The notes under the pieces were generated by a model. The model was not told the DNA's origin. It did not search any database and saw nothing but the letters and a program-made list of their open reading frames with translations. Both the position numbers and the translations under genes were made by a program. 64,000 bases of DNA from Pseudobdellovibrionaceae bacterium (GTDB lineage: Bacteria; Bdellovibrionota; UBA1018; UBA6935). Below are positions 59,777 through 64,000 of the stretch, in pieces (position 1 is the stretch's first letter; every line of letters begins with the position of its first letter). The stretch is taken from positions 1 through 64,000 of the forward strand of contig PBMP01000016.1 in NCBI GenBank assembly GCA_002722705.1, read 5' to 3'.

Positions 59777-60265
59777 TTATTCGATAGGAAGCTTCTTTTT
59801 TAGAACTGTCTGCGTTTGCCTTTTTCTAAATTCTTTGACCGAAGACAAGATCTTTTTATCTTCACAAAGATGGGCAATCATCTGAGCAGCAAGTAAGCCT
59901 GCATTGGTCGAATTTCCGATCGCTACACATGCAACAGGAACTCCTTTGGGCATTTGAACGATAGAATACAAAGCATCCTTTCCCGAAAGAGGACCAACTT
60001 CCACAGGAACACCAATCACTGGAAGTGTTGTCAATGCGGCAACCATCCCAGGAAGATGCGCCGCACCACCGGCTCCTGCGATCACCACCTTCACCCCCTG
60101 GTTTTCTAAATTTTTTGCAAATTCCACCATTTTTTCTGGAGTTCGATGCGCAGAAACAATTTCCGTTTGATAAGAAACCCCTAAGTCTTTTAAAATAAGA
60201 GCGGCCTCTTCCATCACTGGCCAATCCGAATCACTTCCCATAATAATTGAAACTTGATGACTCAT
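59777..60265 (-). CDS. purE: N5-carboxyaminoimidazole ribonucleotide mutase
   Basis: 162 residues, standard class I PurE. It begins [12 protein letters not shown] and has S-A-H-R-T-P with the catalytic His, then [11 protein letters not shown] and [10 protein letters not shown]. It moves the carboxyl group made by PurK to give CAIR in purine synthesis. AAGGAG precedes the ATG, which overlaps the purK stop (ATGA). The A-A-Q-M-I-A-H ending is typical. Confidence 0.97.
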   Translation of the reverse strand: MSHQVSIIMGSDSDWPVMEEAALILKDLGVSYQTEIVSAHRTPEKMVEFAKNLENQGVKVVIAGAGGAAHLPGMVAALTTLPVIGVPVEVGPLSGKDALYSIVQMPKGVPVACVAIGNSTNAGLLAAQMIAHLCEDKKILSSVKEFRKRQTQTVLKKKLPIE

Positions 60266-61473
60266 TTTTTCTCCTTATTTTTAAAAAAAAGACGGAGTTC
60301 ATTCCAAAAAAGAGTTTCGTATTGAAGAACTCTTTCTTCGACTACAGAAAACTCATCCTCGACAAGCACAACAAGGTGTCCCATTTTCCTTCTTGGCCTC
60401 ACCTCTTTTTTTCCATAAAGATTAAGAAAAACACCTTGAGGGGGGGCAGGTGGCGTCCACGAAGACCAATCGCCACTTACCTCATCGGGTCCAAGAAGGT
60501 TTTTCATAAAAGTAGAACAATACTGCTCCGGCTTTTGAAGTTGATTTCCAGCGGCAACATCAATATGTGCATCAAATTGAGAGTAAGAAAAACCTAACTG
60601 CGTCCCATGACCTGTATTATGTACACGTGGAGCCATTTCATTGACCCACAATGTTCCCTGATCCACAAAAAATTCTAAAGCAAAAACTCCAGTCATCTTA
60701 AGTGATTCACTCACTTTTTTTCCGATTTCAACCGCTTTCTCTTCAAGAGAGGGATCCATTCCAAAGGCGATCGCAGGCAAAAGAACAGAATCACAGACTC
60801 CTTTTTCTTGATAGGTAAGACCCAGCGGAAAATTAAAAAACTCATTCTCTGAAGAAACATAGACCATTGAAACTTCATGAGAAAAATCGATTCCTTTTTC
60901 TGCAAAAACAGGAATCGATTTCGTTTTTGCTCTTTCACAAAAAGCAACAGCTTCAAAAAATGTTTTTCGATTTAAAAAAAAATTTCCTTTACCGTCATAC
61001 CCCATTCGCGTTTGTTTTAAGACCCAAAATGAATGTTTTTTAAGTAAGGACTCAAGAAATAAAGAAATCGGCTGATCATCTAAGAAAAAATAAGGGGCTG
61101 TTTTAATTTTTAATTCATCCCATTTTTTCTTTTGAAGTCCTTTATCCTGAGCGCAAGCAATCGCATCCCTATTGGGGATCAACGTGACCTGAGTTTTTTC
61201 AACCATATCTTTCAAAAGAGAGACCTCTAAAAACTCATTTTCAATTAAAATCACCGAATGACGTTGAGCAAATGCAATGAGAGAAGAACGGTCATTTGAA
61301 CTTCCATTAAAATAAGGAAATAGCTGTGATGCACTTGCATCAGAATCCAAAGAAAGAACTTCGACTTCGACTTCTTTTTGTGCTGCAGACTGAGCGAGCA
61401 TTCGAGCTAACTGTCCATCTCCCAGAATTCCAACAGATTTTTTTTTTGTTTCAGAGGAGTGATCAAAGCTCAT
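60262..61473 (-). CDS. purK: N5-carboxyaminoimidazole ribonucleotide synthase
   Basis: About 403 residues of an ATP-grasp enzyme that carboxylates AIR using bicarbonate. Opening [13 protein letters not shown], then [11 protein letters not shown], then [11 protein letters not shown] with the metal and active residues. Two ATG starts are possible. The upstream one (61488) lies within the loop of a terminator-like hairpin; the one used here directly follows its T run. The hairpin could control purK expression. Ends in overlap with purE. Confidence 0.93.
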   Translation of the reverse strand: MSFDHSSETKKKSVGILGDGQLARMLAQSAAQKEVEVEVLSLDSDASASQLFPYFNGSSNDRSSLIAFAQRHSVILIENEFLEVSLLKDMVEKTQVTLIPNRDAIACAQDKGLQKKKWDELKIKTAPYFFLDDQPISLFLESLLKKHSFWVLKQTRMGYDGKGNFFLNRKTFFEAVAFCERAKTKSIPVFAEKGIDFSHEVSMVYVSSENEFFNFPLGLTYQEKGVCDSVLLPAIAFGMDPSLEEKAVEIGKKVSESLKMTGVFALEFFVDQGTLWVNEMAPRVHNTGHGTQLGFSYSQFDAHIDVAAGNQLQKPEQYCSTFMKNLLGPDEVSGDWSSWTPPAPPQGVFLNLYGKKEVRPRRKMGHLVVLVEDEFSVVEERVLQYETLFWNELRLFFKNKEKK

Positions 61474-61508
61474 AAAAAAAGGCCACATATCCTTTCGATC
61501 TGTGGCCT
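61473..61508 (-). terminator. Terminator-like hairpin at the purK start
   Basis: On the minus strand a perfect 8-bp stem (AGGCCACA with TGTGGCCT) and 13-base loop are followed by seven T. It lies 25 bp after the rplY stop and would end the rplY transcript. The loop contains AAAGGAT and an ATG, and the T run directly precedes the other purK ATG, so it may also act as an attenuator for purK-purE. Confidence 0.8.
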
Positions 61509-61533
61509 ATCCTGTCTTTCTTTAATTCAAAAA

Positions 61534-62166
61534 TCAACCTGCTTTTTGCTCATCTGCAGATTCTTCTACCGTCGCTTCTTCTTCACCAATAACAACGGTT
61601 TCTTCTACCACTTTCTCTGCTTTTGGTGGTTTTACATGAAGAATCTCTTTTTCTAAATCTGAAGAGAGAAAGTTCACTCCCGGGGGAGCCTGTAAGTTTT
61701 CAACTCGAATCGTCTCGTTCATACCAACAGAATCAACATTCACAACGATATGCTCAGGTACATTTTCTGGAGTACAACTAATTTCAATTTCTCGAAGAAC
61801 ATGAGCAAGAACGCCACCCTCTTTCACTCCCGCAGGATTCCCCTCCAATACAACTGGAACCGTCACATGAGTCATTTGACCTGCTTTTAATCTCAAAAAC
61901 TCGGCATGTAAAAATCTTCGCGGATAACTTGTTTTTTGAATTTGCTGAATTGCAGCAAGTTCTTCCGCTCCCTGATCAACACTCACTTTAAAGACATGCT
62001 CTCCAGAACGAAGCGCTTTTTTTAAATCGTCTTCCTTGATTTGAATTGGAATATTTTCTTTACCAAGTCCTTGAAAAACTCCTGGAATATAACCGTTTCG
62101 CCGAAGTCTTTTGGCTTTATCACCCTTTTTTAAATCCCTTTTTTCTACTTTTAACTGATAAGACAT
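61534..62166 (-). CDS. rplY: 50S ribosomal protein L25 / general stress protein Ctc
   Basis: 210 residues of the long (CTC) form of L25. The N-terminal 95 residues form the 5S-rRNA-binding domain (R-L-R-R-N-G-Y-I-P-G-V), followed by the beta domain (V-P-V-V-L-E-G-N-P-A-G-V-K-E-G-G-V). The C-terminal 30 residues are acidic, Glu/Val-rich. GGAGG precedes the ATG. The neighbours usual in many genomes, pth and prs, are not seen; purK and purE follow. Confidence 0.96.
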   Translation of the reverse strand: MSYQLKVEKRDLKKGDKAKRLRRNGYIPGVFQGLGKENIPIQIKEDDLKKALRSGEHVFKVSVDQGAEELAAIQQIQKTSYPRRFLHAEFLRLKAGQMTHVTVPVVLEGNPAGVKEGGVLAHVLREIEISCTPENVPEHIVVNVDSVGMNETIRVENLQAPPGVNFLSSDLEKEILHVKPPKAEKVVEETVVIGEEEATVEESADEQKAG

Positions 62167-62186
62167 GAAGGTCCTCCCGAACCTTT

Positions 62187-62215
62187 ATTTTATCGGTGCA
62201 AGAAAAGATTCCCAA
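62187..62215 (-). promoter_or_regulatory. Candidate rplY promoter
   Basis: On the minus strand TTGGGA and TAAAAT are 17 bases apart and about 20 bases before the strong GGGAGG ribosome site. A good sigma-70-type match, so the likely start of the rplY transcript. Confidence 0.5.
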
Positions 62216-62225
62216 TGCCATTGTT

Positions 62226-62254
62226 TTGACAAAGCCTTTCAAAAAAGATAGTGT
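62226..62254 (+). promoter_or_regulatory. Candidate promoter of the penicillin-binding protein gene
   Basis: TTGACA, a perfect -35 box, is followed after 17 bases by TAGTGT, which keeps the conserved first, second and last positions of the -10 box. It would start transcription about 20 bases before the ATG. It lies back to back with the rplY promoter. Confidence 0.45.
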
Positions 62255-62280
62255 AAAATCAAAATAGCAGTGAAATAACA

Positions 62281-63540
62281 ATGATTTTTAATAAAAAACA
62301 GAAACTCACTATTGGAATTATATTTGGACTGAGTCTCATCAGTTTCTTTTTTATAAAAAAAAACGATGAACCGTCTCCTCTAAAGTCTTCTTCTGTTCGA
62401 TCTACCGTTGGACACGTCATTGAACACAAACAGTTTCCTGAAGAACTCGAATTTCTATGGGATGGTCAATGGAAAGCGCTTGAAGTTCATTACACGGTTC
62501 TACCTGACCTACAAAAACAACTGAAAGACCTACTAAAAAAACACCGCCCTGACTACGGATCTATTGTAGGAGTCAATGCCAAAACAGGAGAGATCCTATT
62601 TCTTGTAGATCATTACCAAGACCCCCTAGACGACATTGGACATCTTGGAATTAAATCTGTTTTTCCTGCTGCTTCTGTCTTCAAGTTAGTCACTGCAACT
62701 GCTGCAATTGATCAAGGCCTTGTTAGTCCTGAAACAATTATTCCTTTCAACGGTCGAAGCCACACTCTCTACCGTCAAAATATCAATCACACACGTTCCA
62801 ACCGATGGACTCGTTACATTAAACTCAAAGATGCTTTTGCACGATCAATCAACACGATTTTTGGTAAACTCGGAGCCTTTTACCTGGGAGGACAAACCCT
62901 TCTTCATTATGCAAAGCGTTTTGGATTTAACGAAGACCTTGGAGGAGACCTTCCTTGGCAAGCAGGACAAACAGAAATTCATCCAGGAAATCGCTGGAAC
63001 GCCGTTGAAGTTGCTTCCGGTTTTAATCGAAAAAGTAAGATGAGTCCGCTACAAGGAGCCCTCATGGCTGCATCAGTCATTCATGAAGGACAACTCATGA
63101 AACCGAGAATCATTGAATCTCTTATTGATCAAGAAAATCAAATTGTTTATGAATCGTCAATCGAAGTCGCTTCACACACAATGAAACCCCAGACTGCGGA
63201 ATCCATTCAAACCCTCATGGAGCAAACGATCAAAAGAGGAACTTCTCGGTCTGCTTTTAGATCGTTAATCCGAAAAAAATCATGGCAAGAGATTCAAATT
63301 GGCGGGAAAACAGGTTCTCTTACCAGTCAATCTCCTCATGGAAAGTGTGACTGGTTTGTCGGTTATCTCAAAAGTCCTGAAATCCAAATTGGAATTGCAG
63401 TACTGACCGTTCATAAGAAGTACTGGACAGTCAAATCGTCTTACCTAGCTCGTAAGGCAATGGAAATTATTCAAAAAAAAATGGAACAGCATCCCACTCT
63501 TTCTCAAAGAAACCTCCCACTCAAAGACAAATCCTCCTAG
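62281..63540 (+). CDS. Penicillin-binding protein, transpeptidase domain only
   Basis: 419 residues with one N-terminal membrane anchor (residues 8-26). The transpeptidase motifs are Ser132-V-F-Lys135 (S-x-x-K), Ser189-I-Asn191 (S-x-N) and Lys343-T-G345. There is no glycosyltransferase or class B dimerisation domain, and the catalytic domain begins soon after the anchor, so this is a minimal enzyme close to the PbpA/FtsI transpeptidase fold or a beta-lactamase-like relative. It would cross-link or trim peptidoglycan. It may be co-transcribed with fumC, 32 bp on. Confidence 0.88.
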   Translation: MIFNKKQKLTIGIIFGLSLISFFFIKKNDEPSPLKSSSVRSTVGHVIEHKQFPEELEFLWDGQWKALEVHYTVLPDLQKQLKDLLKKHRPDYGSIVGVNAKTGEILFLVDHYQDPLDDIGHLGIKSVFPAASVFKLVTATAAIDQGLVSPETIIPFNGRSHTLYRQNINHTRSNRWTRYIKLKDAFARSINTIFGKLGAFYLGGQTLLHYAKRFGFNEDLGGDLPWQAGQTEIHPGNRWNAVEVASGFNRKSKMSPLQGALMAASVIHEGQLMKPRIIESLIDQENQIVYESSIEVASHTMKPQTAESIQTLMEQTIKRGTSRSAFRSLIRKKSWQEIQIGGKTGSLTSQSPHGKCDWFVGYLKSPEIQIGIAVLTVHKKYWTVKSSYLARKAMEIIQKKMEQHPTLSQRNLPLKDKSS

Positions 63541-63572
63541 CACTTTCCAAAGATTCGAGTTAAGAGAGTCTT

Positions 63573-64000
63573 ATGTCTACACGAACAGAAAAAGATACGA
63601 TCGGAACCATTGAAGTCCCTAATGACAAATACTGGGGAGCTCAAACTCAAAGAGCAATTGGGAATTTTAAAATTGGAGAAATTCGCTTCAGAAGGCCCTT
63701 TTTAAAAGCGTTTGGAATCGCAAAAACCGCTGCCGCTCAAGCAAACATGCAGCTTGGTACACTAGATAAAGAAAAAGGGGATTGGATTGTAAAATCCGCC
63801 GCCGAAGTCATCGAAGGAAAGCATGATGATCAGTTTCCTTTAGTGATTTTCCACTCAGGAAGTGGCACTCAAATGAATATGAACGTCAACGAAGTCATTG
63901 CCAATCGTGCCATTGAAATGACGGGTGGAAAAATGGGAACCAAAAGTCCGATTCACCCAAATGACCACGTCAATCAAAGTCAATCGACCAACTGCATGTT
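63573..64000 (+). CDS. fumC: Class II fumarase, N-terminal part
   Basis: The frame is open from an ATG with AAGAGAG upstream to the window end (142 codons). [36 protein letters not shown] and H-P-N-D-H-V-N identify FumC, which hydrates fumarate to malate in the TCA cycle. The last visible residues read Q-S-T-N-C-M where the family usually has S-S-N-D. The catalytic Ser loop lies beyond the edge. Aspartase is related but less likely from the opening motif. Confidence 0.93.
   Translation, partial: MSTRTEKDTIGTIEVPNDKYWGAQTQRAIGNFKIGEIRFRRPFLKAFGIAKTAAAQANMQLGTLDKEKGDWIVKSAAEVIEGKHDDQFPLVIFHSGSGTQMNMNVNEVIANRAIEMTGGKMGTKSPIHPNDHVNQSQSTNCM

Noticed and set aside
59649-59885. 78-codon plus-strand frame between the kinase and purE
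   Set aside because: It overlaps purE and the kinase start and has no ribosome site.

Overview
The window reads as one stretch of an AT-rich Gram-negative chromosome. Lipoprotein and Sec/Tat signal peptides, an outer-membrane-type protein, HemJ, NDH-2 and the chemotaxis genes all fit that. The many secreted hydrolases, the compact overlapping operons and the gene set suggest Bdellovibrionota or a related 'deltaproteobacterial' lineage. This placement is inference, because the window has no rRNA. I found no tRNA, rRNA, CRISPR array, transposase, phage gene or integration site. The region looks like core chromosome with a large share of unrecognised exported proteins.

Layout. 1-4644 (minus): an export-oriented operon with two c-type haem proteins, a Tat-exported DUF1501-like protein, a small secreted protein and, at the window edge, an RCC1-repeat protein cut by the end. 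4964-7246 (plus): a secreted protein, an elicitor-type transglutaminase and an SDR reductase. 7248-12389 (minus): metH followed by four small genes. 12520-14623 (plus): hemB, a DUF1232 protein and a threonine/serine dehydratase. 14704-17798: a probable outer-membrane protein and a transglutaminase-like lipoprotein, with a small secreted protein between them on the other strand. 17832-24950: topA, pyrC, sufE, a YceI protein, proline iminopeptidase and a lipoprotein. 25043-30752 (minus): leuS and an eukaryotic-like ileS. 31159-36906: a secreted EEP-type nuclease/phosphatase, an operon with DUF502, peptidase E, msrA and an adenine/adenosine deaminase, an unknown secreted basic protein, and a second YceI-like protein. 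36916-38556: a SEC59/DGK1-like lipid kinase and an exported protein.

38861-43249 (plus) is a small chemotaxis island: a soluble MCP with duplicated PAS domains, CheR, CheD and a triple-CheW protein. No cheA, cheB or cheY lies in the window. 43246-50676 holds a MATE transporter, a small membrane protein, a PBP4-type carboxypeptidase, a SWIM-SNF2 helicase, a YchJ/SEC-C protein and a YeeZ-like reductase. 50875-54581 holds a secreted PD-(D/E)XK-like protein, NDH-2, and an overlapping set of persulfide dioxygenase, HemJ and Nudix. 54636-59682 holds small proteins, an 815-residue secreted protein with a possible hidden transglutaminase core, and a histidine kinase/response regulator pair. 59777-64000 holds rplY-purK-purE, a transpeptidase-only PBP and the start of fumC.

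Two themes recur. One is export of enzymes that could act on macromolecules: up to three transglutaminase-fold proteins, two secreted nuclease-like proteins and two penicillin-binding proteins. The other is tight packing: ATGA/GTGA/TTGA start-stop overlaps inside operons and tail-to-tail overlaps between convergent genes. All domain calls were made by eye from motifs; no database search was possible.
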